This document shows, one piece after another, positions 10,581 to 21,400 of a stretch of DNA of 64,000 nt; the first letter of the stretch is position 1; each line of letters starts with the position of its first letter. The DNA is from Ctena decussata (Eukaryota > Mollusca > Bivalvia > Lucinida > Lucinidae): the NCBI GenBank assembly GCA_963989385.1, contig OZ022509.1:54727431-54791430 (forward strand), in the 5' to 3' direction. Both the position numbers and the translations under genes were made by a program. Below the pieces are notes generated by a model. It had not been told where the DNA came from and searched no databases. It saw nothing but the letters and a program-made list of their open reading frames with translations.

Positions 10581-10639
10581 TTTTCATGCTTCAGTGACTT
10601 CCAGGTTGATCTTTATATTGTGGTTCAAAATATTGTTTG

Positions 10640-11150
10640 CATTGTTGAAAGGGCTAGTATGTTTGCATTGATGAACTTGCATTTATGAAAATAGGTTTGT
10701 ATGTTTGCATTGACAAAATTGGTTAGTATGTTTAAATGAATAAATTTGCATTGATTAATTTGGTAAGTTGGTTAGTATGTTTGCATTGTTGAAATTGCTT
10801 AATGTATTTGCATTGACTAGATTTGTTAGTATGTTTGCATTGACAAAGTTGGTTAGTATTTTTGCATTGATGAGATTAGTTAGTATGTTTGCATTGAGGA
10901 GATTGGTTGGTATGTTTGTGTTGATGAGATTAATTAGTATGTTTGCACTGACAAGATTGGTTAGTATATTTGCATTAATGAGATCGGTTAGTATTTTCAC
11001 ATTGATGTGCTTGATTAGTATGTTTGCATTTATGAAGTTTGTTAGTATATTTGCTGTTATGAAGTTGGTTAGTATAATTGCATTGTTAAAATTGCTTCGT
11101 AGGTTTGAATTGATGAAACAGGTTAGGTGTTTGCATTGTTGAAATCAGTT
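10640..11150 (+). repeat. Degenerate ~27-bp minisatellite
   Basis: About 18 imperfect units of the form TTGGTTAGTATGTTTGCATTGATGAGA. Because the period is divisible by 3, both strands give repetitive open frames (leucine/asparagine/isoleucine-rich on one strand, methionine/phenylalanine-rich on the other). There is no sign that they are genes. Confidence 0.85.
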
Positions 11151-11289
11151 AGTAGATGTAAAAATGTTCTGCTGCTTTTTTTGAGTAAGAAGCTTTCAGT
11201 AAATAAAATAATGAAAAATTATTACTTGTTGAAAATTTTTTTCATCCCACCAAAAATAAAGGTAAGCTGAAGGAGAACATTTTGCTAAG

Positions 11290-11495
11290 TTGAGCCAGTA
11301 ATCTAATTTTTTTTTTAATATATAACGTGTCAATCATGAAAATAGTTGAATTTGCAAACAGTATAGATCCAGATGAGGTGGCTCATATTGAGCCACCTCA
11401 TCTGGATCTACACAGTTTGCCTCTGATCTTCTGTGTATGATATTTTGCAGACGTAAATTTTGTAATCTGCATATATGATATTTTAAGGGTTATTG
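11290..11495. repeat. GATCCAGATGAG hairpin element
   Basis: Strong palindrome: GATCCAGATGAGGTGGCTCA (11368-11387) returns immediately as TGAGCCACCTCATCTGGATC, and the whole is flanked by GCAAACAGT / CAGTTTGC. It is a diverged copy of the element at 47532-47740. Confidence 0.7.
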
Positions 11496-11499
11496 CTCA

Positions 11500-12240
11500 G
11501 CAGTAGAGCAAGATCAAGAGCAGCAGAAAGTAAGGTCTGATCAAGGTCTGTACTATTTGAATTAAACAAGAGTTTCCAAGCAAAAGAAAATGAAAATCAA
11601 ATACCTGTTGTATTGGAAATGGAACTAGTCCAAACTGGTGAGGCAGGACGGTTCACCAGGCATTAATGGGTAGAACATCTGTAAAATAGGATGTTACATT
11701 CCTGAATTATTTCTTAATGAAGTATCACAGATCACATAGTGGTGGATAGTACTGATACTTGATCACTGGGTCTGTCTTTGCTGTGGTTTGAGCCTGGCTT
11801 AAGTCATGTGGGAAAGCCAAGTTTGGCGACTGGGAACATTTCTTTTTTTGGCAGTCTGGTTTTCGCCCACCTGTTATGAATGGTTAGGCTTGATTTGGCT
11901 ATATGACAGGGCTTTCACCATCTAGCATTATGAATCTTTATAGCTAAATCAGGCTTGTAGAATTCAGCTTTAAGATGGTTTTCCCCTCCAAAACAACTCC
12001 AAAAAATCTAGAGCCATCTTACAAGAACATGGATGTAGAGCTGTTTTGGAGGGATGCATCACCTCTGCATTCCACAGCCCCCGCCACATGATCCAAGATC
12101 TTATCACTGAATAACTACGGCGAAATGGTCTGAAAAAAAGTTTACTACTCAAAAAAAAGAAGAAGATGAAAAGCTTAAACTAGCATATGCATCTTAATTA
12201 TTTTGTAAGTAAGATTTATTTGACTTCTACTTTTTGCTGT
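11500..12240. other. Intron-like stretch with one hairpin MITE
   Basis: Mostly unrecognised non-coding sequence. 11975-12050 is a copy of the AAATCTAGA hairpin family (CCAAAACAACTCCAAAAAAT ... GAGCTGTTTTGGAGGG). Confidence 0.5.
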
Positions 12241-12300
12241 ACCAAGTAATCATGGAAACATGATGAAGTTGTGTCTAACCTGGTTTATTTGATATTTCAG

Positions 12301-12515
12301 GTGCTCAGCAATCTCTGCATATGAAGACACCTGCAAGTCGAAGTCCTTTTCAGTGTGAGTTCTGTAACCTTGCATGTGCGTCAAGGTCAAACCTGGAAGT
12401 TCATCGCCGGGTACATACTGGAGAGAAGCCATATCAGTGTACTATTTGTGGGAAGGCTTTTACTCGGAAAAGTCACGTGAAATCACACCTGAGCACCCAT
12501 TTGATGACAATGTGA
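12301..12515 (+). CDS. Zinc-finger terminal exon 2 (two C2H2 fingers)
   Basis: Probable alternative terminal exon of a DNA-binding nuclear protein. The acceptor TTTATTTGATATTTCAG ends at 12300; GT completes a split codon and the frame runs GCT CAG CAA ... to the TGA at 12513-12515. An ATG at 12321 lies inside, but six in-frame codons precede it and the sister exon 16581 has none, so splicing rather than internal initiation is preferred. Finger 1 is CEFC-x12-H-x3-H with Cys in place of the core Phe (NLACASRS). A TGEKPYQ linker leads to finger 2, CTIC-x12-H-x3-H, with helix TRKSHVKSH. It is paralogous to 16581-16792: the second fingers are nearly identical, and 3' flank similarity persists (GCATATTGTGTAC near 13063 and 17553). 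A possible poly(A) signal AATAAA lies at 13339-13344. Confidence 0.9.
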
Positions 12516-12559
12516 AAAGAGTAGAGAAGGGGGAAAGCTACAACATATGAAACTTCTTC

Positions 12560-12665
12560 TGTAATTACCCTAATAGGCTCAAGTATTTGGACACCTAAAA
12601 CCATTAATTTTCCATTTGTCCCAAATGGAACATTAATGGTTTTTAGGTGTCCCAGTATTTAAGCA
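12560..12665. repeat. Hairpin MITE, second copy of the 5285-5396 family
   Basis: AGTATTTGGACACCTAAAA ... TTTAGGTGTCCCAGTATTT around a CATTTGTCCCAAATG centre. It lies 45 bp downstream of the stop codon of zinc-finger exon 2, so it would be in its 3' UTR. Confidence 0.8.
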
Positions 12666-12752
12666 GATTTAGGTATACCCATGCAAATTGCATATAGTCA
12701 AGGGAGTACAATGTTCGAGTGCCAGTCTTTTTGCATGTATGAACATACAATT

Positions 12753-12988
12753 GAGCCACGACATGAGAAAACCAACAATGTGGTTGTTCACCCAGCGCAG
12801 ACTCAGATCAGCCTGGGTATCCCCATAGTCTGCTCAGACTCTTCGCTAAGTGCTTAAAGGGTAGCTAAGGGTCTAAGTTACCTCCATGCGGACAGCGACG
12901 ACTCTGATCAGACTGGGCAGATGCCCAGGCTGATCTGAGTCTACACTGGGCACACAACCACTTTGTTGGTTTTCTCGTGTCGCGGCCC
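12753..12988. mobile_element. Long-hairpin element, family c, copy 1
   Basis: The arms start GAGCCACGACATGAGAAAAC and end GTTTTCTCGTGTCGCGGC. The interior has CAGATCAGCCTGGG / CCCAGGCTGATCTGAG and GGAGGTAACTTAGACCCTTA-type segments in inverted order. Further copies are 15688-15902, 22564-22800, 34991-35200, 40780-41019, 45575-45807 and 46081-46321, seven in all. No coding capacity. Confidence 0.85.
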
Positions 12989-13402
12989 ACACATGTAATG
13001 CCTGTAAGAATCACAGTTTAAGGTGTTTGTAATATGATTATTTGACATGGTGCAAGTGGGGGCATATTGTGTACTTTGGAAATGTTTCTAATTGATATTT
13101 GTCATGGGCCCTTAAAGCTGCCACAGATGATACATTTTCATTTTTTGATTCCAAATATCTTAAGTAATGGACAATAATGAAAGGAAAGAAATATTTTGAA
13201 GAATACTATAGAAATTTGACTGAATTCTAAAATGTGATTTTGAGACAGCCTAGTTTACTTTTGAAGATTTAGTAGATTCATTCCATATGTAAATGGTTAA
13301 TTTCATCTAACACATATTTAGAAATGTTATTCGGCATAAATAAAGTTGTTGTACCATACTGTTTGTATTATATACGGAATTCTGAGGGAAAATTATTTTA
13401 TG

Positions 13403-13616
13403 TTAACCCATTCCATTTGGGATAGTCCTTTAGGGGTATCTGGGCAAACTGTTTGGATCCAGAAATGTGGGGCCTGATTTGAGATCCAAACTGTTTGCTG
13501 CCTAGACATCATTTCTACAAGAGTTGGTTAGGCCAATATTGTCAAAATATTCTTGATTTTTGATGCAGACGACAATTTAGCAGACGACAAAAAATACCCA
13601 GAATGCAATGGGTTAA
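13403..13616 (-). mobile_element. TTAA-type MITE, copy b3
   Basis: TTAACCCATTCCATTTGGGA at the left and CAGAATGCAATGGGTTAA at the right, with TTAA on both sides. The homologous segment at 15903-15930 lacks it. Confidence 0.85.
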
Positions 13617-13640
13617 TGGACATGTGACAAAATGGTTTTT

Positions 13641-15559
13641 AGCTCACCTGGCCCGAAGGGCCATAGTGAGCTATTGTCATACCAATGCGTCCTGCGTGCA
13701 TCATGCGTTGTGCGTCGTCACGGAATGTGTCCGTCAACACCTAAAAACAAATATTCAAACATCTTCTTCTGTAAAACTACTGGTCCCATGGTTCTCAAAT
13801 ATCACATGGAGCATGACCTGACTCCAGGGTCTCAGAATTGTAAAATTGGGTCAGGTTGAAAATACAAGATGGCCGCCATTACTAAAAATAGCAAAAACAA
13901 CAAAATAAACTTCTTCTCCAGAACCACTGGGTATATTTGTCTGAATTTTGGCATGGAACATCAATGAAACCTTGGTATTCAAAATTGTAAAAATGAAAAA
14001 AATCTGTAGCGGAGTTTTGTCACAGTGACCTACTTTCTGTTTAGGAGTGTAATTTTGCTCAAATGCCAATGTCAAAAAATGACACATTCAAACGACTTCA
14101 AACAACTTCTTCTCTAAAACCACTGCACCCATGGGTTTCAAATTTCACATGGAGCATGACCAGACTGCAGGGTTTCAAAATTGTAAAATTGGGTCAGGTC
14201 AAGAATCCAAGATGGCCGCGGTTACAAAAATAGCAAAAACAACAAAATCAACTTCTTCTCCAGAACCATTTGGTATATTTGGCCGAAAGTTTGTGTGGTA
14301 CATTAATGGGACCTTGGGATTAAAAATTATAAAAATGAAAAAAATCTATAGCTGAATTAGGTCACAGTGACCTACTTAGCGTTTACAAGACCGATTTTGC
14401 TCAAATGTCAGTATCTCAAGAAAACGCAATCGATTGTGGTCAGATTTGGTCAGCAATGTCCTTAAAAGGAATTATTTCAATTTTGTGCCAGTTGACTATC
14501 CAAGATGGCCACCATGGGGGCCGTTACTAAAAATAGCACAAACATAAAAATGACAGTTACTCAAGAACCCTTGAATGGAATTCGACCAATTTTGTGTCAG
14601 AATGTTCCTTGCATGAAGCCATTTCGATTAATTACAATTTGGCTTTCTAAGATGGCCGACATCTGCCGTTACTAAAAATAGCACAATCATAAAAATGACA
14701 ATTACTCAAGAACCCTTGAATGGAATTGGACCAATTTTGTGTCAGAATGTTCCATGCATGAAGCCGTTTTCATTAATTGCAATTTGGCTTCCAAGATGGC
14801 CGACATCTGCCGTTACTAAAAATAGCACAAACATAAAATGAAAATTACTCAAGAACCGTTGAATGGAATTGGACCAATTTTGTGTCAGAATGTTCCTTAC
14901 ATGAAGCCATTTCGATTAATTGCAATTTGGCATTCCAAGATGGCACCACCTGCCGTTACTAAAAATAGCACAAAACATGAAAATGACAATATCTCAGTAA
15001 CCGCTGAATAGATTTTGACGAAATTTGTGTCAAAATGATTTTTGCATTGAGATGTTTCAAAAGTAACTAAATATAGACAAGTCATAATGGCCTTTGTTGC
15101 TAAAAATAGAAAAATGTGAAAATAAGAAAATCTCAGTGGAATTGGACTAATTTTCTGTCAGAATGATCATTTCAATAAGCTTTTTCGATTTTCTGCATTT
15201 TGGCATTCCAAGATGGCCGCCATCTGCCGTTACTAAAAATAGCACAAAACATGAAATTGACAACATCTCATTAACCGCTAAAGCGATTGAGACGAAATTT
15301 GTGGCAAAATGATTCTTGCTTTGATGTGTTTCACAAATTAACAAATATTGACCCATCAAGTTGGCCTCTGTTACTTAAAATAGCAAAATTTGAAAATTAG
15401 AAAATTACAATGGAACTGGACCAATTTTGTGTCAAAATGGTCCTTGCAAAATGTGAAATTGAGAAAATCTCTGGAATTGGACCAATTTTGTATCAGAATG
15501 GGGACCATTCGGATACAAAAGCCAGGTGAGCGATATCAGGCCCATTTGGGCCTCTTGTT
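13641..15559 (+). mobile_element. AGCTCACCTG element with internal tandem repeats (copy 1)
   Basis: It begins AGCTCACCTGGCCCGAAGGGCC (hairpin) and ends CAGGTGAGCGATATCAGG, GGGCCCATTTGGGCC, CTCTTGTT. The interior has units of about 130-145 bp with GATGGCCGACATCTGCCG and ACTAAAAATAGCACA (near 14510, 14650, 14795, 14935, 15210). There is no ORF of note. Subterminal inverted repeats, a 3' hairpin next to the end and central tandem repeats are features of HINE/DINE-type non-autonomous Helitron-like elements; that class is inference. Confidence 0.7.
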
Positions 15560-15687
15560 AATCCAGGAATTCCAACATGTTGTATGCGTATATAAACCCA
15601 TTTTTAGAAATGTTATTCTGTATAAATAAATCTGTTGTAATTCTGCTGTTTGAGTATTATATACAGGAATTCCAAGGATAATAATTG

Positions 15688-15902
15688 ATCCGTGGCATGA
15701 CAAAACCAACAAAGTGGTTGTGCGCCCAGCGCAGACTCAGATCAGCCTGGGCATCCGCCCAGTCTGATCAGAGTCTTCGCTGTCCGCATGGAGGTAGCTT
15801 AGGCCCTTAGCTACCCTTTAAGGGCTAAACAAGGATGCCCAGGCTGATCTGAGTCCGCGTTGGGTGCACAACCACTTTGTTGGTTTTCTTGTGTGGCGGC
15901 TC
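15688..15902. mobile_element. Long-hairpin element, family c, copy 2
   Basis: GATCCGTGGCATGACAAAAC ... GTTTTCTTGTGTGGCGGC, with the same CAGATCAGCCTGGGCATCC interior as the copy at 12753. Confidence 0.85.
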
Positions 15903-16059
15903 ATATATAGGAATTTTTTAGGGAAAATTTGTAATTAAAGTGGACATCTGACAAAATTATTTTTAGTCGAGGAATTCCAACATGTTGTTTGCCCAAAGAA
16001 ATTAAATGAGACAAAATCCTTTGAGAATTGAAAGTATTAAAATACTTTGTAGAAAATGA

Positions 16060-16480
16060 GAAAATACCGTATGCATCCTATTTAACACCCCTATCCTATA
16101 AACGCCCCTGCCTGTTTTCCAAAATTTTTTTTTATACTGACTTGCCATTTTTCATCAGTTTTACAAAGGGGAACAACATGAATTCCTGTCTGCTTCTCTT
16201 CCAAATTATGTCAACTCTTCCAGGAAAGAATTTGCTCTTAGAGGAGCAAATTCTTTCCTTAAAGAGCTGGCCCCTGTTTAGAAGGGATGCTAAAAGGAAA
16301 ATACATGTAGTTGAATTGTTTAATAGGAAAGTATATCCATTCACCTTAATACTGTTTATTAGAAGTATTTTAGTACTGGCTGATTTGCATCCTTTTAAAC
16401 TCAAAATAATGCCCCTCTTTGGTGAAATGCAATGTCCCTGGGGTGTTCAGTAGGATTAATACAGTATTTTTTAGCGGAAG
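16060..16480. repeat. Long member of the AAGAATTTGCTC hairpin family
   Basis: It starts ATACCGTATGCATCCTATTT with AACACCCC/ACGCCCCTG motifs and ends GGGGTGTTCAGTAGGATTAA TACAGTA. The centre is the AGGAAAGAATTTGCTC / GAGCAAATTCTTTCC hairpin. Similar long members are 31063-31415, 43310-43625 and 61915-62190. ORFs across it on both strands are artefacts of the hairpin. Confidence 0.75.
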
Positions 16481-16580
16481 TGTTACCAGTAGTCTAGTTG
16501 ACAACCTTTAATATAAGTAATAATTTTCAAAGAAAGGCAATTAAGTTTCTGTATCTAACCTGACTTCATTGAAATTTCAG

Positions 16581-16792
16581 GAGCTCATTCTCAGAGGACG
16601 AAAACAACGTCAACCCTAAGTCTGTTTCAGTGTGAGGTCTGCAACATTGTATGTCCTTCAAGGTCAGGTCTGGAAATTCATCTTCGAGTACATACTGGAG
16701 AGAAGCCATACCAGTGTAACATCTGTGGGAAGGCATTTACTCGGAAAAGTCACGTGAAATCACATATTATCACACATTTGATGCAAAAATGA
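16581..16792 (+). CDS. Zinc-finger terminal exon 3 (two C2H2 fingers)
   Basis: Probable alternative terminal exon. The acceptor TTCATTGAAATTTCAG ends at 16580; GA completes a split codon, then GCT CAT TCT CAG ... runs to the TGA at 16790-16792. There is no useful ATG, so an ATG-based ORF search misses it, yet the frame is open and both fingers are perfect. Finger 1 is CEVC-x12-H-x3-H with Cys at the core Phe position (NIVCPSRS). A TGEKPYQ linker leads to finger 2, CNIC-x12-H-x3-H, with the helix TRKSHVKSH shared with exon 12301. The acceptor sequence, phase, second finger and short tail (THLM near the end) mark it as the duplicate of 12301-12515. Finger 1 contact residues differ (S,S,G,I against S,S,N,V at -1, 2, 3, 6). 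Confidence 0.9.
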
Positions 16793-16799
16793 AAATACC

Positions 16800-17150
16800 A
16801 TTTATCACATGACGTCGGATCTGAGAGTGTAATAAAGCCATGCATTAAAAATGATAATCCACAAGTGGATTAAATATGCAAATTACGTCGTAACGTTATA
16901 CGTTGACGCCCATAAAAACGTCGCGTTTTCTAATGGCGAAATCGTGACGTTTTAGTGCAAAATTTGCTAATAAAATGCAATTTTAGTGACATATGATAAA
17001 TAGAATCTTCCATTCATGCTCCTGTATTATTGAATATAAACTTGTTGGGGAAAACCTATAAGATACTGGGCATAGCCTCGCATCTTATCTTTTTCCCCAA
17101 CTCGTTTAATAAATTCAATAATACAAGAGCACTCATGTAAGATCCTCTAT
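16800..17150. mobile_element. Inverted-repeat element, family o, copy 1
   Basis: TATCACATGACGTC ... GAGAGTGTAATAAAGCCATG, then ACGTCGCGTTTTCTAATGGC, and an inner palindrome GTATTATTGAAT ... TTGTTGGGGAAAA / TTTTTCCCCAACTCG ... AATTCAATAATAC. An opposite-strand copy is 34385-34750. It directly follows zinc-finger exon 3. Confidence 0.7.
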
Positions 17151-17199
17151 ATCTATTTTGGCTTTAAGACAGTGTTTTTTCTCTCCATAAATACCCCTA

Positions 17200-18300
17200 A
17201 ATATGTAAATCAGTCTTGTGTAGTTCAGCTGTGTGATAATTTTTGCTTTTCCAAAAATGATCCCAAAAGTCTAGATCTGTCTTGAAGGGAAAATCCTCAG
17301 TCTTATAGCCAAAGAAATATGGAAGTGGAGAAAATGTAACTGAGAGGTTTGGAATATTTTGAAGGAAGAGCATTCCCATTGCCCATTCTGTTTAGATAGT
17401 CAAGTGCATACATGGATTCAATGTTCAGATCTTTGAGGATCTCTGCTCATTCTAAGAGCACATGTGAACGTACACACCTACTAGTGCCCTGTAGAGCCAC
17501 TTTAAGAAGAGTTTGTGATACGTGTGATCTTTAGACAAAGTGCAAGGCAGCGGCATATTGTGTACAGTCAGATCTCGATATCTCAAAGTCGAAATTCACT
17601 CCAAACTACTGATATCTCAAAGTAAATTTTCTGGTCCCAGAAAATTTACTTTGAGATATCATTAGTTTGAGATAAAAAGAAGTCGACTTTGAGATATCAT
17701 TAGTTTGAGATAAAAGAAGTTGAAATGAAAATGAGAATAGGAAATGTGTCAAAAATATTTTTCTTATATACATGTAAGAGGATACTTTGCGATATCAGTG
17801 TTCGAGATATCGAGAGTTGACTGTACCAGTAACACATTTAGAGTATGGAGTTTTAACTTATATGAACTGCTTCATGGGGGAAACTGTGTAAAGAATAGGC
17901 AAACTACTGTATTAAAAGACGAAGAAGGTGGCGGGGCGAGGTGTGAAATGGGGGTTGAATTGGGGATGGAGTTCCATCCAAAACAACCCAAAAAATCTAG
18001 ATCTGTCTTATAAAATGGAACTAGGTTTTGTGGTTGTTTTGGAGAAAAAAAAAATAAAAAACAAAAAAAAACTTGTATCATAGGGTCAATTCAGATAACT
18101 TCGGACAGCGGGTAAATTCAGACATACCATTGCAAACAGTGAAAATCCAGATGAGACGGCTCAATATGAGCCGTCTCATCAGGATTTTCACTGTTTGCCA
18201 GGTTAATTTTATTGTAATTCTAAACAACTGGCATATAAAGGAAACAATGTCACTGTCCGAATTCACCTGTTGTCAGAATTTACCTGACTTGACCCTAATT
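17200..18300. repeat. Cluster of small hairpin elements
   Basis: 17220-17300 and 17975-18050 are AAATCTAGA family hairpins. 17570-17825 is a GATATCTCAAAGT element whose core is CTCAAAGTAAATTTTCTGG / CCAGAAAATTTACTTTGAG; another copy is 41130-41330. 18085-18300 is a CGGACAGCGGGTAAATTCAG element around the palindrome ATGAGACGGCTCA / TGAGCCGTCTCAT; another copy is 34085-34310. Confidence 0.75.
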
Positions 18301-18468
18301 AGAAAACAACTGAGTTATATATCTTGTGCCATTCTGAAGAGGAACCCCTCCACCTTATAACCAATTAAATGCAGTGTCTGAAAATTTCAACAAATGGATT
18401 TTACTATCTAAAACTTTGGCCCTAAGCAGATAGGATGCTTGTGAGCAGCCTGATTTGGGTCTGTGATG

Positions 18469-21400
18469 TAGTCTGGGTGCCGGGACGAAAACCCGAAAAA
18501 ATAGTCCGCACAAATGTTTGATGCAGATTCTTATAATTTAGGATGTCCTTAACCAGAAACAAAATGATGCCACCTTGGCATCCTTGGGGAAATTAAAATA
18601 TTCAAGATGGCGTCCAAGATGGCCGCCGAGGGATAAAATTCATAATATCTTCTTAAATATAAGGGTTAGAAACATACTTTTGGTGGCTACATATAGGTTT
18701 TTGAGGTCGAGCAATCGATTAAGCATGTTAAAAATTATTTCAGACAAATCAGTTACAAAATGGCGGACAAGATGGCCGCCAAAACATAAAAATCTCTATA
18801 TCTTCTTTAGTATACGGGCTAGAAACATAATTTTGGTGTCTACATAGGGGTTTTTGGGGCCAAGGAATTGGTTTAACATGTTGAAATTAACTTAAAAGCA
18901 AACCGGTTACACAAAATGGCGGACAAGATAGCGGACAAAGCAACGGTCACGGCACTAATTGTTGGAGAAATGCACTTTCCGATAGCAGAATTCTAGTTTG
19001 TGTATTAGAAACCCGGATTTTGCATGTATAAGATTGTTAAATATAAAAATGAAGTTATAAAAGTCTCATTCTAACAGTGTCTTAACAAGAGGGCCAAGCT
19101 GGTTTACAAGAACCTAGTGCAGGCAAGGGAAGATAACCCGTTGACAAAGCTTTAGTCATTACAGAAAGCCGTTGTCACGAGTAACAATCTAAAGGTTACA
19201 AGAATTTTGTTATATTCTATTATCTATTTTACTTTCTTCAATTCAGGTTAAGAAACTCTGATATATATTTGTTGGTTGCTTGCGTCGTTTAAAATTACAG
19301 CTCATGGCCGGCAATCAGTGAGTGGTGTGAGTGTCGCAGGTTCGTGCCATGCCACAGCCAGATCTTTAGCATCTGGGCGGTATGGAAAATTTACAAAATA
19401 TTTGTTGGTTGCTTGCGTCGTTAAATTATAGCTCATGGTCGGCACTAGTGGTGTGAGTGTCGCAGGTTCGTGCCATGCCACAGCCAGAGTTTAGCATCTG
19501 ACTGGTATGGAAAATTTACGTGTCAGAAAAGATCATACTTACTTCAAAGCAGTAACAAATTTTGTAAACAGCTTTTGATTTTTTTTGGGGGTATTTTCCC
19601 AGTTCTCTCAAGTATAAAGGAGACAGTTCTACCCATGATCATAGACAGTTGACTACAAATTGTATATGCATATTTAAAATGTTTTAGCTTCAAAAGTGCA
19701 TAATTGTCATGCCAGTCTTACCTGACTCTAAATCTTCCGAGCAATGCTACAGGAAAGTTAATAGCAAACACTGACTTCATAGACCGAGCAATGCTACGGG
19801 GAAGTTACTAGCATAAACTGGCTTCATAGACCCGTCAGCTTAGATCACCATAACATTCAAACAGATTCTTCTCCAAAGCTGCTAGGCCGATCAAAATCAC
19901 TTTTTGAGTTACTAGAGTAGTTGGCTTAAGTACAGAAAACAGGGGGGTTGAATCCTATCTCTGACAACAACTGAAAACGGCTATCTGTCGACTTAGCAAA
20001 AATATGTACTCGTACCGGACTAGAATCAAGGATGGCCAAAAGACGACACAAGGATAGATTTAGCCCGACCTTTCATAATAGCGCTATGCCAGAGACACAG
20101 TGAGAATCTAACAACCCATTGCTCCAACGGCGCAAAGGCTACTGGGATAATTTGATATATAGCTATACTTCCATTTGTTTGAGAGAACGAAAATTGGTAT
20201 GAATGCTTGCGGCCCAAGATGTCACCGTTTCATCTAAAAAGTCCACTTCTCCTGTCCCACTGAAGTACACATTAGTTGGTATTTTCATGTAATATTTCAC
20301 ATTCCTCAAAAGTTTTAAATATGTAAACGTTGGGTCACGTATGCCCCCAAACTCGGGGCACGTACTTTATAGAAACTGAATAAATCACTTTGCATTTGGA
20401 AAAGAAAAGGTAGATCTACAAGTAGAGTTAGAACCATCTCTAAAAGGGATTTTCCAAAACTGCAATACAGTTTCCTGGCAGATTAAAACTGTGTCTCCAA
20501 AAGTTGTTTATTCCTGCTTCTAGCCCATACGCTAACTAACCATATGCTATAAGCGTAACACTGAGATAATGTCAGCATAAAATCAAAGAACTGAAAGTAA
20601 TTTTTATTAAGCTCCTGACAAAAGATCAAAGTAAAGATATTTTTTTCTATTACTACTGGATATTTGTCCTTCTGGGTTATTTACCCCTGCTTAAAGGCTA
20701 ATATACAGAAAAAGAAGTAAATCTATAAAGTCAGGGGGGGGGGAACGATTTTTCTTACAAAACTTAAATCAAGCTAAGCAATCAAAGTAAAAGAACCCTT
20801 TGTGCCAAGATCAAAATTTTGCCCCACTGCTTGGCCATTCGGGGTTCTACTGGTGCTTTTGTTTGCTCCAGGATTTCATTGGTGTTGTTTCGGAGGGATC
20901 TCCAGGTGTCGCAATACGTTGTTTCTGTCAAGTCCTCATATTTGATTCATCACAGGTTTTATCCGTGATTGATTTGCTGTCTGTGATGATTCATTGATGA
21001 GTTGAGTACCCTTCATGCAGACCAAATGCTAACTAAATGTTTTGAATCACTGCAGAGGCAGAAGGCATGGGTTTGGACCAAGTAAAACTAGTTAACTTCC
21101 CTTTTGGTTCCTTAATGTTACGTGTTCTTGTGTCCGCTTGTCTGTGGTCTTCTAGCAATATGGTTACCTTATAGCTGTCCAGTTTGCTTGCTGTTTTGTC
21201 CTATTTGAAACACTGATAAAATAGGCAAAATAAATGTTACTGTTATTTTCAATTGGGGTAACTGAATGTCTGAGAGGGCTGTTCATTCGATTTACTATGC
21301 TTGGCTTTCGCGACTATTTGTCATTTTTGTATTTTGGTTTTGACGGTGGAATGTGCGGTATGATTGTATTAGTTCTTGATCTCTGTCTATCATTTTACTT

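Larger units (their letters stand above)
13316..15990 (+). repeat. Duplicated ~400-bp segment split by three insertions
   Basis: Copy A consists of 13316-13402, 13617-13640 and 15560-15590. Copy B consists of 15602-15680 and 15903-15990. Shared landmarks are TTTAGAAATGTTATTC, AATAAA, TATTATATAC.GGAATTC, TGGACAT.TGACAAAAT and GGAATTCCAACATGTTGT. Copy A is interrupted by the TTAA-type MITE (13403-13616) and the AGCTCACCTG element (13641-15559). Copy B is interrupted by a family-c hairpin (15688-15902). Each copy therefore supplies an empty site for the other's insertions. Confidence 0.75.

Noticed and set aside
10768..11142. 124-codon open frame and an antisense 81-codon frame, both repetitive
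   Set aside because: They are readings of a 27-bp minisatellite; a period divisible by 3 keeps frames open. No acceptor, domain or biased codon use.
16028..16453. 141-codon ORF just upstream of zinc-finger exon 3
   Set aside because: It spans a hairpin-family repeat found many times in the window, and ends before the exon 3 acceptor in an unrelated context.
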